Position numbers and translations under genes: made by a program | NCBI GenBank assembly: GCA_035650655.1 | Contig: DASRHG010000169.1 | Location: 1-64,000 of the forward strand | DNA: 64,000 nucleotides | Origin: DASRHG01 sp035650655 | Lineage (GTDB): Bacteria; Desulfobacterota; Binatia; DP-6 | Direction: 5' to 3' | The notes under the pieces: model-generated | What the model was told of the DNA's origin: nothing | The model's database searches: none | Seen by the model: the letters and a program-made list of their open reading frames with translations, nothing else | Shown here: positions 1 to 7,050 of the stretch, one piece after another | Layout: each line of letters opens with the position of its first letter | Numbering within the stretch: the stretch's first letter is position 1

Positions 1-114
1 CCACGAGCGCTGCGCGCCGTCGCCGACCGGCTGCTGCGCGTCGCCTGCGCGATGCTCAGGGAACAAACCCGCTACGACCCCATGCGACGCAACGGTCCGC
101 TTGCGGCCCATTGA
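1..114 (+). mobile_element. IS110-like transposase, C-terminal fragment
   Basis: An open frame enters from the left edge and stops at 112-114. Its last 37 residues include RAVADRLLRVACAMLREQT followed by RYDP, which resembles the C-terminal tail of IS110/Transposase_20 transposases. Only the tail is in the window, so it is not known whether the element is complete. The next gene begins about 140 bp downstream, and no terminal inverted repeat can be recognised, which is normal for IS110 elements. The family call rests on a short segment. Confidence 0.45.
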
Positions 115-256
115 CAAACGGTGGGGAGTCCACTCCCTGCGAGGCCGCGGGCTCGCTTCGCTCGCTCGGTTCACGCGCCTGGTCCTACGAAACCTTGCGT
201 CTAGGCACCCCGGGCGCCAATATCGGCCAGCAGCTCAACCAGGAGGATTTCGAGAC

Positions 257-538
257 ATGCCCGTGACCGTCAAGGTGCCGACGCCGCTCCGCAAGTTCAC
301 CGCCGGGTCGGAGTCGGTCCAAGGATCCGGCGACACCGTCGCCTCGCTCGTCGAGAACCTGGAGAAGAAGTACCCGGGGATCCGCGAGCGAATCTGCGAC
401 GAGCAGGGGCGCGTCCGCCGCTTCGTGAACCTCTACGTCAACGGCGACGACATCCGATTCCTGCAGCAGCTCGACACCAGGCTGAAGGACGGCGACGAGA
501 TCTCCATCGTCCCCGCGATCGCCGGGGGCGGCCGCTGA
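257..538 (+). CDS. CysO/MoaD/ThiS-family sulfur carrier protein
   Basis: A 93-residue ubiquitin-fold sulfur carrier. It resembles mycobacterial CysO, including the segment RRFVNLYVNGDD and the stretch DGDEISIVPAIAG near the C-terminus. The start is the ATG at 257, preceded by AGGAGGA at 241-247. Family carriers are adenylated and thiocarboxylated on a C-terminal Gly-Gly. Here the protein ends AGGGR, so Gly90-Gly91 is followed by Gly-Arg and the tail would have to be trimmed first. It heads a run containing a CysM-like synthase, an E1-like protein and ATP sulfurylase, which supports a role as sulfide donor for cysteine synthesis. No JAMM (Mec-type) protease is seen nearby. Confidence 0.85.
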   Translation: MPVTVKVPTPLRKFTAGSESVQGSGDTVASLVENLEKKYPGIRERICDEQGRVRRFVNLYVNGDDIRFLQQLDTRLKDGDEISIVPAIAGGGR

Positions 539-564
539 AGATTGGCTCGCGGCCGAGCGCCGGG

Positions 565-1572
565 GTGGAGCGGCCCGACGGGCTGCGCGCGGCGAGCGTC
601 CTCGATCTGGTCGGCCGAACGCCGCTCTATCGGCTCACCGGCGTCACGCGCGACCTTCCGCCGGACGTCCGCGTCTGGGCGAAGCTCGAGGGTTTCAACC
701 CGGGCGGCTCGGTGAAGGACCGTCCGGCGCTCCGGATGATTCAGGAGGGCCTCCGCACCGGCGCGCTCCGACCCGGGAAGACGATCATCGACTCGACGTC
801 GGGCAACACCGGCATCGCGCTCGCGATGATCGGCGCGGCGCTCGGCTACCGCGTCGAGCTCGTCATCCCGGGCAACGCGAGCGTCGAGCGCAAGCGCATC
901 ATCGAGGCGTACGGCGCGAAGCCGATCGAGAGCGATCCGCTCCAAGGATCCGACGGCGCGATCCTGCTCTGCCGCGAGATCATCGCTCGCGATCCCGACC
1001 GCTACTTCAAGCCCGATCAGTACTCGAACGAAGCGAACCCGCTCGCCCACTTCGAGACGACCGGGCCCGAGATCTGGCAGCAGACCGAAGGCCGCGTCAC
1101 GCACTTCCTCTCCGCGATCGGCACGAGCGGCACGGTCATGGGCGTCGGCCGGTTTCTCAAGCAGAAAAACCCGGACGTCCAGGTCATCGCGGTGGAGCCC
1201 GAGGACGCGTTCCACGGCCTCGAGGGTCTGAAGCACATGGCGAGCTCCATCGTGCCGGCGATCTACCACGAGCGGGAGCTCGACGGGAAGATTCCGGCGC
1301 CGACGGAGGACGCGTACGACATGGTGTACCGGATCGGCCGCGAGGAAGGGCTGCTCGTCGGCCAATCGTCCGGCGCCGCGTGCTGGGCCGCGCTCGAGCT
1401 CGCGCGCACGCTGGAGCGCGGCGACATCGTCACGATCTTCTGCGATTTCGGCGACAAGTACCTGAGCACGAATCTCTGGCTCGGGTGGAGCGAGCGCGCG
1501 CCGCACGTTGGCGACGTCGCGCGCGAAGCGGCGAGGCCGCGCCGCGGCTCGCCGGTCGTGCCGATCCGGTGA
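565..1572 (+). CDS. cysM: CysM-like PLP-dependent cysteine synthase
   Basis: A 335-residue fold-type II PLP enzyme starting at GTG 565. The PLP lysine is in NPGGSVKDR (Lys51), the substrate loop TSGNTG spans about 78-83, and a phosphate-binding GTSGT follows near 187. Cysteine synthases of this family condense O-acetylserine or O-phosphoserine with sulfide. The variant paired with CysO takes sulfur from a protein thiocarboxylate. The gene lies 26 bp after the carrier gene and its TGA overlaps the next GTG, so the three are probably cotranscribed. Whether it prefers O-phosphoserine cannot be read with confidence. A C-terminal extension of about 25 residues is rich in Arg and Ala. Confidence 0.87.
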   Translation: MERPDGLRAASVLDLVGRTPLYRLTGVTRDLPPDVRVWAKLEGFNPGGSVKDRPALRMIQEGLRTGALRPGKTIIDSTSGNTGIALAMIGAALGYRVELVIPGNASVERKRIIEAYGAKPIESDPLQGSDGAILLCREIIARDPDRYFKPDQYSNEANPLAHFETTGPEIWQQTEGRVTHFLSAIGTSGTVMGVGRFLKQKNPDVQVIAVEPEDAFHGLEGLKHMASSIVPAIYHERELDGKIPAPTEDAYDMVYRIGREEGLLVGQSSGAACWAALELARTLERGDIVTIFCDFGDKYLSTNLWLGWSERAPHVGDVAREAARPRRGSPVVPIR

Positions 1573-2270
1573 GCCTGCGCGACCGGCAGGTCGATCTCTA
1601 CAGCCGGCAGATCATCCTGCGGGAGCTCGGCGGAACCGGGCAGCGGAAGCTTCTCTCCGCGCGCTGCGCGCTCGCGGGCGGCGGGCCCGCCCTCGCGACC
1701 GTCGCGACCTACCTCGCCGGCGCCGGCGTGGGTCGCATCGACCTCCGGCGCGACGCGCGCGCTCCGCGCGCCGCGACCGAGCCCGACGCGATGGCGTGGG
1801 CCGAGCTCGCGACGCGCTCGCCCGACGTCGCGCTCGGCGTGATCGAGCCCGACGCCACCCGATCTGCGACGTACGACGCGGTCGTGCTCGCGGACGTCGC
1901 GGAGTCCGCGCGGGCGGTGCTCGACGGCCTCGGCTTTCCTCGCCGCGGCGAGGTCGCGATCCGGCGCGGCGGCAGCGCGGTCGACCTCTTGATCGCGCCG
2001 CGCGGCGACGGCTGCCTCGCGTGCCTCGCGGTCGCCGGCGAGCCGAGCGACGCGCGATCGCCGGAGGCGGCGCCGCGCGGCGGCGGCGCCGGGTACGACA
2101 CCATCGCGCTCGCCCTCGCAGGCGCGATGGCGGCGCTCGTCGTCTGCCGGTGGGTCGCGGAGATCGAGCCGGATCGCGCGGCGCGCGCGCTCCGCCTCGC
2201 GCCCGGCGACGCCGCCTGGCGCGACGTGCCGATCGCGCGCGCCGCGTGCCCGCGCGGTTGCTCGCGCTGA
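1569..2270 (+). CDS. Degenerate MoeB/ThiF/HesA-family E1-like protein
   Basis: A 233-residue protein beginning at GTG 1569, which overlaps the preceding stop as GTGA. The N-terminus (LYSRQIILRELGGTGQRKLL) is the classic opening of MoeB/ThiF/MoeZ E1 enzymes, followed by a glycine-rich AGGG turn. Two cysteine pairs (GCLAC, and CPRGC at the C-terminus) match the positions of the usual zinc knot. It is shorter than typical MoeB (about 250) or MoeZ (about 390). The conserved Mg/ATP aspartates (family DGTDN), the RQ-type arginine region and the catalytic-cysteine loop are not recognisable. It may be a pseudo-E1 or a strongly diverged activating enzyme for the upstream carrier. Confidence 0.7.
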   Translation: MSLRDRQVDLYSRQIILRELGGTGQRKLLSARCALAGGGPALATVATYLAGAGVGRIDLRRDARAPRAATEPDAMAWAELATRSPDVALGVIEPDATRSATYDAVVLADVAESARAVLDGLGFPRRGEVAIRRGGSAVDLLIAPRGDGCLACLAVAGEPSDARSPEAAPRGGGAGYDTIALALAGAMAALVVCRWVAEIEPDRAARALRLAPGDAAWRDVPIARAACPRGCSR

Positions 2271-2338
2271 ACCCGAACGCTAGACCGAGGCGACCGCTTC
2301 GTCCCGCCTCGGCCGCCCCCAACGAGAGGAAGATCTCC

Positions 2339-3598
2339 ATGCCCGATCTCATCCCGCCCCACGGAGGGCTCGACCAGCCCGTGGATCGCACCGTCCCCGC
2401 CGAGCGCGTTCCCGCGTTCCGCTCGGAGGTCGCGAAGCTCCGCCGCATCCCGGTCTCGGACGCGGATCTGTCGACCGTGTACCGCTTCGGCGACGGCGGG
2501 CTTTCTCCGCTCACGGGCCCGATGGACGGCGCCACCTGGCATCGCGTCCTCGACGGTTCGTACATCGAGCACGGCGGCCGGCGCTTCGCCTGGACGATCC
2601 CGCTCTCGCTGCCGGTGACGGAGGCGCTCGCGCGCGATCTGCGCGCCGGCGATCGCGTCGCGCTGGCAACGAGCGCGCGCGACGTCGTCGCGGCGCTCGA
2701 CGTCACCGACGTGTTCCCGTGGGACAAGGCCAAATACCTGCGCTCGGTCTACCAGACGGACCGGACCGACCATCCCGGCGCCGACATGGTCCTGAAGGGC
2801 GACGCCGACAAGACGCACCTCCTCGGCGGGCAGATCGAGGTGCTGCCGCAGCCGAAGCACCCGCGCTTCGGGAAGCACGTCCTGCGACCGACGCAGGTGC
2901 GGGCGCTGCTCCGCGAGAAGGGATGGGAGCGGGTGGTCGCGTTCCAGACGCGTAACCCGCTCCACCGCGCGCACGAGTACGCGCTCGTGTACGGGCTCGA
3001 GACGCTGATCCGGCAGGGGTTCAACGCGGGCGCGTGCCTGAATCCGCTCATCGGCGAGACCAAGGGCGACGACGTCAACGCGGAGGTCCGGATGGCGACC
3101 TACGAGGCGCTCATCGACCAGCGCGGCCTCGGCGAGGGCGACAGCGATCCCGCGCTCTGGGGTCCGCGCGGCGAAGCGGTCCCGGATCGCGTGATCCTGC
3201 TCGGCCTGGACATCAAGATGTTCTACGGCGGCCCGAAGGAAGCGGTGATGCACTCGATCTACCGCCAGAACTTCGGCTTCACCGACATCGTCATCGGCCG
3301 CAAGCACGCGGACGCGCCGTATCACGACGGCACGTCGATCTGGGGCGACTTCGACGCGCAGGAGATCTTCGGGCAGCTCCGGGGCGAGCTCCGCATCCGG
3401 CCGATCAAGGTCGGGTTCGCGGCGTACTACGAGTCCGTCGGCCGCGTCGACCTGGTCGAGAACCACCCCGGCGAGAAACCAGTCTCCATCTCCGGCAAGG
3501 ACGTGCGCCGGGCGCTCGTCGAGGGCCGCGAGGTCGATCCGCGCATCATGCGCCCGTCGACCGCCCGCATCCTCGCTGCCGCCATGGCCGCCCGCTGA
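2339..3598 (+). CDS. sat: Sulfate adenylyltransferase (ATP sulfurylase)
   Basis: A 419-residue monomeric-type Sat, which makes adenosine 5'-phosphosulfate from ATP and sulfate, the first step of sulfate activation. The active-site segment QTRNPLHRAHE (Gln203 to Glu213) carries the QxRN and HxxH motifs, and the protein covers the full usual length with PUA-like N-terminal and catalytic domains. The start is the ATG at 2339, with AGAGGAAG about 7 bp upstream. It follows the E1-like gene by 68 bp. No adjacent APS reductase or APS kinase is visible, so those steps must be encoded elsewhere. The direction of use (assimilation) is inferred from the cysteine-synthase neighbours. Confidence 0.95.
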   Translation: MPDLIPPHGGLDQPVDRTVPAERVPAFRSEVAKLRRIPVSDADLSTVYRFGDGGLSPLTGPMDGATWHRVLDGSYIEHGGRRFAWTIPLSLPVTEALARDLRAGDRVALATSARDVVAALDVTDVFPWDKAKYLRSVYQTDRTDHPGADMVLKGDADKTHLLGGQIEVLPQPKHPRFGKHVLRPTQVRALLREKGWERVVAFQTRNPLHRAHEYALVYGLETLIRQGFNAGACLNPLIGETKGDDVNAEVRMATYEALIDQRGLGEGDSDPALWGPRGEAVPDRVILLGLDIKMFYGGPKEAVMHSIYRQNFGFTDIVIGRKHADAPYHDGTSIWGDFDAQEIFGQLRGELRIRPIKVGFAAYYESVGRVDLVENHPGEKPVSISGKDVRRALVEGREVDPRIMRPSTARILAAAMAAR

Positions 3599-3618
3599 GC
3601 CGCCCGGCGATCCCGCGG

Positions 3619-3831
3619 ATGAAGGTCGACGTCTCCTGCAGGAAGTGCGGCGGGAAGACGCGCATGGAGATCGGGGCGCCGGCCGCGGGGCAGACGCTCG
3701 AGGAGCACCTGCACCTCCTCCGGGAGCGACTCACGCACCGCCCGAGCTTCGAGTGCTTCGGCGGCCACTTCGAGATGCGTCCGCCCGTCCCCGAGTTCTG
3801 GGACGTCGACTGGGCGACGCTCGGCGAGTGA
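3619..3831 (+). CDS. Small CxxC protein of unknown function
   Basis: A 70-residue acidic protein starting at ATG 3619, 20 bp after sat. A single CRKC motif near residues 7-10 is followed by a histidine-containing helix (TLEEHLHLLRERLTHRP) and a further Cys and His (ECFGGH). These could together bind a metal such as zinc. No family is recognised. Its position directly behind sat and on the same strand suggests cotranscription with the sulfur cluster, but the function is unknown. It converges with the ATPase gene to the right. Confidence 0.6.
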   Translation: MKVDVSCRKCGGKTRMEIGAPAAGQTLEEHLHLLRERLTHRPSFECFGGHFEMRPPVPEFWDVDWATLGE

Positions 3832-3871
3832 AGGACACGCCCGAACGCCTCCGGGGCCGCTCGCACGCGAC

Positions 3872-5131
3872 TCAGCTCCCCTTCTCCAGCCTGCGCTCCG
3901 TCAGCGTCAGCACCGCCACGAGCCGCTCGAGCAGCGCACCGCCCTGGGGCACCGGATAGGAGTGCGCGACGTCACGACGACTCGCACGCGTCCCGTCTCG
4001 TCGCCCGCGCGGAAGACGGCGTCGCACTCGCCCACCGGGGCGACCGCGCCGTCCCCCTCGGCGACCGTCCAGTCGCACGACACGTCCCGCACCCGGACAC
4101 CCGCCGCGTCCGTCGGGCGAGCGCGCAAGCGCCGCTCGGCGCGGCGCTCGACTCGGCTGCGCGCCGGCACGACGTTCACGCGGGCGAGCGGTCCGGGCGG
4201 CAGGAGCGTCGGCACCTCGTCCATCGTGCCTTCCTCCTCCGCGGGAGCGGAGACGGCGGGCGCGGCCGCCCCTTCCGTGGCGGCATCCGCGACGAGACGG
4301 GTAGACGACCGTCCCCCCGCACGCGACGCTGACGCGCCCCGGCTCGTCGTCGCCCTCGGGAGTGACGTAGAGCTCGGCACGGATCGGCGAGCGCCCGGGC
4401 ACGGGGACCTCTTCGGGGACGTCGAGCCGCACCCCGGGGAACCGTACCGGCTCGACTCGCCGCACCTTCTGCGCCAGGCCGCGCCCGATCCGGTCGTGCA
4501 CCGTGAGCGCGACGGCCCGTCCAAGCAGCTGGCCGCGCAGCTCGGCGGCGAGGTAGTCGGCGACCCGTCGCCCCGTGAGCGACACGAGCGCGGGGCGGTG
4601 GAGCTCTCGCACGAGGACCTCGGTCCAGGTGCCGCCGTGGACGCGGAGACGCCCGCGCATCGGGGCCACCTCGAAGTTGGGCCGCTCCTCCCACATCCGC
4701 AGCGTCCACGGCCGCCCGCCGGCCACCTGCGAGCGGACTTCGAGCTCCTGGCCGATCGACCAGAAGCCGAGGAGGCCGATGCCGTACTGCCCCTGGAGGA
4801 GCAGCTCGCGGCGCTGCTCGGGCGTCAGATTGCGCTTGCGGGAGTGGCCGATGTGCGTCGCGACGTGTGCGAGCGCCTCGGGCCGTTCCATCTCGGGAAT
4901 GATGCCTCCGCCGTCGTCGAGAACGTGGATGGCCGCGACCCCGCGGTCGCGCTGCCGGAGCACGGTGATCGTCGCAGCGCCCGCGTCGAGCGAGTTCTGC
5001 ACGAGCTCGGCGAGCGCCTTCCGGGGATCGGTCTGCGAGCGCGCGAGCCAGCGGATGAGCTCGAACGGGTCCGCCGGCCGGAGGCGCCCCCGCCGCGCTT
5101 CGGGGTCGATGCGATGTCGCGTCGCCGGCAC
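3872..5131 (-). CDS. GHKL/HSP90-like ATPase with Ig-like segment, apparently frame-disrupted
   Basis: The 419-codon frame begins with a well-formed GHKL ATPase domain. It has the N-box helix KALAELVQNSLDAGA, the G1 box VLDDGGGI, and a later glycine lid with GQYGIGLLGFWSIG. After about residue 270 (near 4300) the frame becomes low-complexity Arg/Gly. The sensible protein continues in a neighbouring minus-strand frame as LPPGPLARVNVVPARSRVE plus a threonine/valine-rich Ig-like strand pattern down to about 3975. The original frame then regains a plausible C-terminal helix (ALLERLVAVLTLTERRLEKG). Two compensating frameshifts or deletions would explain this, so the gene may be decayed or mis-assembled. 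Such ATPases resemble type II topoisomerase, MutL and HSP90 modules; the role here is unknown. Confidence 0.6.
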   Translation of the reverse strand: MPATRHRIDPEARRGRLRPADPFELIRWLARSQTDPRKALAELVQNSLDAGAATITVLRQRDRGVAAIHVLDDGGGIIPEMERPEALAHVATHIGHSRKRNLTPEQRRELLLQGQYGIGLLGFWSIGQELEVRSQVAGGRPWTLRMWEERPNFEVAPMRGRLRVHGGTWTEVLVRELHRPALVSLTGRRVADYLAAELRGQLLGRAVALTVHDRIGRGLAQKVRRVEPVRFPGVRLDVPEEVPVPGRSPIRAELYVTPEGDDEPGRVSVACGGTVVYPSRRGCRHGRGGRARRLRSRGGGRHDGRGADAPAARTARPRERRAGAQPSRAPRRAALARSPDGRGGCPGAGRVVRLDGRRGGRRGRPGGRVRRRLPRGRRDGTRASRRDVAHSYPVPQGGALLERLVAVLTLTERRLEKGS

Positions 5132-5191
5132 GCCGGCGCCGCTATCATGCGCGCGTGCGAGCCGACAAGCGCGGCTCGGCCGCCCGCGCGG

Positions 5192-5488
5192 TCAGCGCCC
5201 GACGCCGAGCGGGTGCAGCTCGATCGAGACCCCGAAGACCTCGACGAGGAGCAGGTAGAGCGCCACGAGCGCCGCGAGCAGCGCCCCGAGCGCCGTGACG
5301 GCGACGCCCGACAGCAGGAGGAAGCCGACGAGCGCACCGACCGTGACGAGCGGCACGAGGAACGCCGGCCGATTGAACGGCGCGACCGGCCGCAGCAGCG
5401 CCAGAAGCCCGTGCTCGCGCACCTCCGCGCCGAAGGCCTCCACGACCGCCCAGAGCTGGTTCGAGAGCTCCTCCATCCAGTTCCCCAT
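5192..5488 (-). CDS. Small membrane protein of unknown function
   Basis: A 98-residue protein with an amphipathic N-terminal region (about 1-40) and two hydrophobic segments at about 42-62 and 65-87 that should span the membrane as a hairpin. Its start ATG overlaps the stop region of the upstream gene. It is therefore the last member of the sigma/anti-sigma transcription unit that runs leftward from 6993. No family is recognised. Confidence 0.65.
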   Translation of the reverse strand: MGNWMEELSNQLWAVVEAFGAEVREHGLLALLRPVAPFNRPAFLVPLVTVGALVGFLLLSGVAVTALGALLAALVALYLLLVEVFGVSIELHPLGVGR

Positions 5489-5937
5489 CACTCCTCCGCC
5501 CGCAGCATGATGATCAGCGCGCCGTCGGGGGCGTGGGGCTCCCGGTCGACGCCGAACAGCATCACGCCGCGATTCTGCAACCGCACGTCCGTGTCGATCA
5601 GCGACCGCGTGCCGTCGAGCAGCCTCACCTGCATGACCACCGCCTGTTCGCGCATGGCCTTCGGCACGACGTGCATGACGCGGCCGCCGGGAATCGTGAA
5701 CGACGCGCGCGTGCCCCATCCGCACCGGCGGTGCTCCTCGGCGACGATGCGGAACGAGCGGTAGCCGACGAGCCGGCGGAGCCGCGGCCGCAGCTCGATC
5801 AGCTGCGCGTCGGAGGGGCCGTGCTCGAACGCACGCACGCTCGTCACCTGGACTTCCGGGCCCCGGCCGGCCGCGCAGGGCACGGCGGCGAGGACCGTCG
5901 CCATGCCGAGCAGCGCGGCGGCGGCCCACCGCGTCAC
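5488..5937 (-). CDS. Secreted protein of unknown function in ECF sigma operon
   Basis: A 149-residue protein beginning at a GTG that overlaps the anti-sigma stop codon (GTGA). The N-terminus (TRWAAAALLGMATVLAAVP, cut near CAAG) is a signal peptide. The remainder has no cysteine beyond the leader and one in the middle, and is rich in beta-strand pattern, with the sequence SDAQLIELRPRLRRLVGYRS. This resembles small periplasmic proteins often found behind ECF sigma/anti-sigma pairs. It probably acts in the periplasm or on the outer leaflet and may be the envelope partner of the regulatory pair; that is inference from position. Confidence 0.65.
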   Translation of the reverse strand: MTRWAAAALLGMATVLAAVPCAAGRGPEVQVTSVRAFEHGPSDAQLIELRPRLRRLVGYRSFRIVAEEHRRCGWGTRASFTIPGGRVMHVVPKAMREQAVVMQVRLLDGTRSLIDTDVRLQNRGVMLFGVDREPHAPDGALIIMLRAEE

Positions 5938-6422
5938 CGGGCGGCCTCGCCGTCGTCGCTCACCATGATGAGCGTCGTGCCGTTCTTCCGCTCGCGACGG
6001 AGCTCGATGCGGGCCTCGCTGTCGAGCCGCTCGATCACGGCCTGATTCGGTCGGTGCGTCGCGACGCGCGGCACCTCGCCGGACGGTCCCGACGCGGCGC
6101 GGACCCAGAAGAGCGCGGCGGCCGCGAGCGCGAAGGCCGCGGCCAGCGTCGGCGCCATCGCCATCCGCCGCGTCCACGTCGCGCGCGACTCCTCGCGCTC
6201 GATGCCGGCCGCGACGGCGGGCCACACGCCGGAAAGATCGAGTGCCGCCGCATCCGCCTCCGCGGTCGCCGCGATGCGATGCTGGAGCTCCGTCAGCGTA
6301 CGGACGGCCGCGTCGCACGTCGCACAGCCGCTCGCATGACGCGCGACCTCGAGGAGCATCGCAGCGGGGAGCTCCCCGTCGACGAACGCGTCCAGGTGAC
6401 GGTCGACCTCGGCGCAGGTCAT
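5934..6422 (-). CDS. Anti-sigma factor, zinc-finger (zf-HC2/ZAS) type
   Basis: A 162-residue membrane anti-sigma factor. The N-terminus carries the ZAS zinc signature with the spaced His/Cys set (HLDAFVDGELP, then HASGCATC), which binds the sigma factor in the cytoplasm. A single membrane helix follows at about 90-108 (TLAAAFALAAAALFWV), and the C-terminal 50 residues would be periplasmic. It is 7 bp downstream of the sigma gene, so the two are coexpressed. By family knowledge it should hold the cognate sigma inactive until an envelope or redox cue arrives. Confidence 0.88.
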   Translation of the reverse strand: MTCAEVDRHLDAFVDGELPAAMLLEVARHASGCATCDAAVRTLTELQHRIAATAEADAAALDLSGVWPAVAAGIEREESRATWTRRMAMAPTLAAAFALAAAALFWVRAASGPSGEVPRVATHRPNQAVIERLDSEARIELRRERKNGTTLIMVSDDGEAAR

Positions 6423-6429
6423 CGCGCGT

Positions 6430-6993
6430 TCAGCGGAGTCCCTGGAGGCGCGCCTGGAGCTGGCGGCGCGCGTAGTGGAGTCGGCTCATCACGGTGCCTT
6501 TCGGGCAGTCGAGCACCTCGCTGATCTCCGCGTAGGAGAGCCCTTCCACTTCGCGGAGGAGTATGACCGCTCGATGATCGGGGGTCAACTCTTCCATCGC
6601 GGCGCGCAGCCGGCGCGCGATCTCGGCGTCGCGCGCGCGGTCGAAGGGCTCGTCGGCGTCGAGCGCCGCGGCAAGGGCGGGCACCTCGCCGCGCTCGTCC
6701 GGCTCGAGCGACACCTGCGCCTCCTTGCTCTCCCGGCGCTGATGGTCGACGCAGAGGTTGAAGGCGATCCGGTACACCCACGTGTAGAACCCCGAGTCGC
6801 CCTTGAAGCGGTCGAGGTTCTGGTACGCCTTCGTGAACGTCTCCTGCACGATGTCGAGCGCGTCGTCGCGGCTGCGGAGCATCCCGAGCGCCAGCGCCGC
6901 GACCTTGCGCTGATAGCGCTCGACCAGCGCCCGGAAGGCCTCCCGGCTGCCGCCCCGGGCACGCTGGACGAGCTCCCAGTCGCTATCGCGCAC
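6430..6993 (-). CDS. ECF RNA polymerase sigma factor (RpoE-like)
   Basis: A 187-residue sigma-70 family protein with only region 2 (the -10 binding helix is around DIVQETFTKAYQNLDRFKG, then FYTWVYRIAFNLCVD) and region 4 (LREVEGLSYAEISEVLDCPK, a helix-turn-helix). That is the ECF architecture. The linker is acidic. The anti-sigma gene follows directly, so this is a self-contained regulatory unit with two envelope genes behind it. It lies 57 bp after polA on the same strand. The regulon is unknown. Confidence 0.93.
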   Translation of the reverse strand: MRDSDWELVQRARGGSREAFRALVERYQRKVAALALGMLRSRDDALDIVQETFTKAYQNLDRFKGDSGFYTWVYRIAFNLCVDHQRRESKEAQVSLEPDERGEVPALAAALDADEPFDRARDAEIARRLRAAMEELTPDHRAVILLREVEGLSYAEISEVLDCPKGTVMSRLHYARRQLQARLQGLR

Positions 6994-7050
6994 GGGTTGC
7001 TCTCGGGTGAGACGCGCGTCGGAGCGCCCTATTCATCGCCGGGGCTCAAC

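Noticed and set aside
1709..3466. Long minus-strand frame across the sulfur cluster
   Set aside because: It is an opposite-strand shadow of sat and the E1-like gene, rich in Arg with no family pattern.
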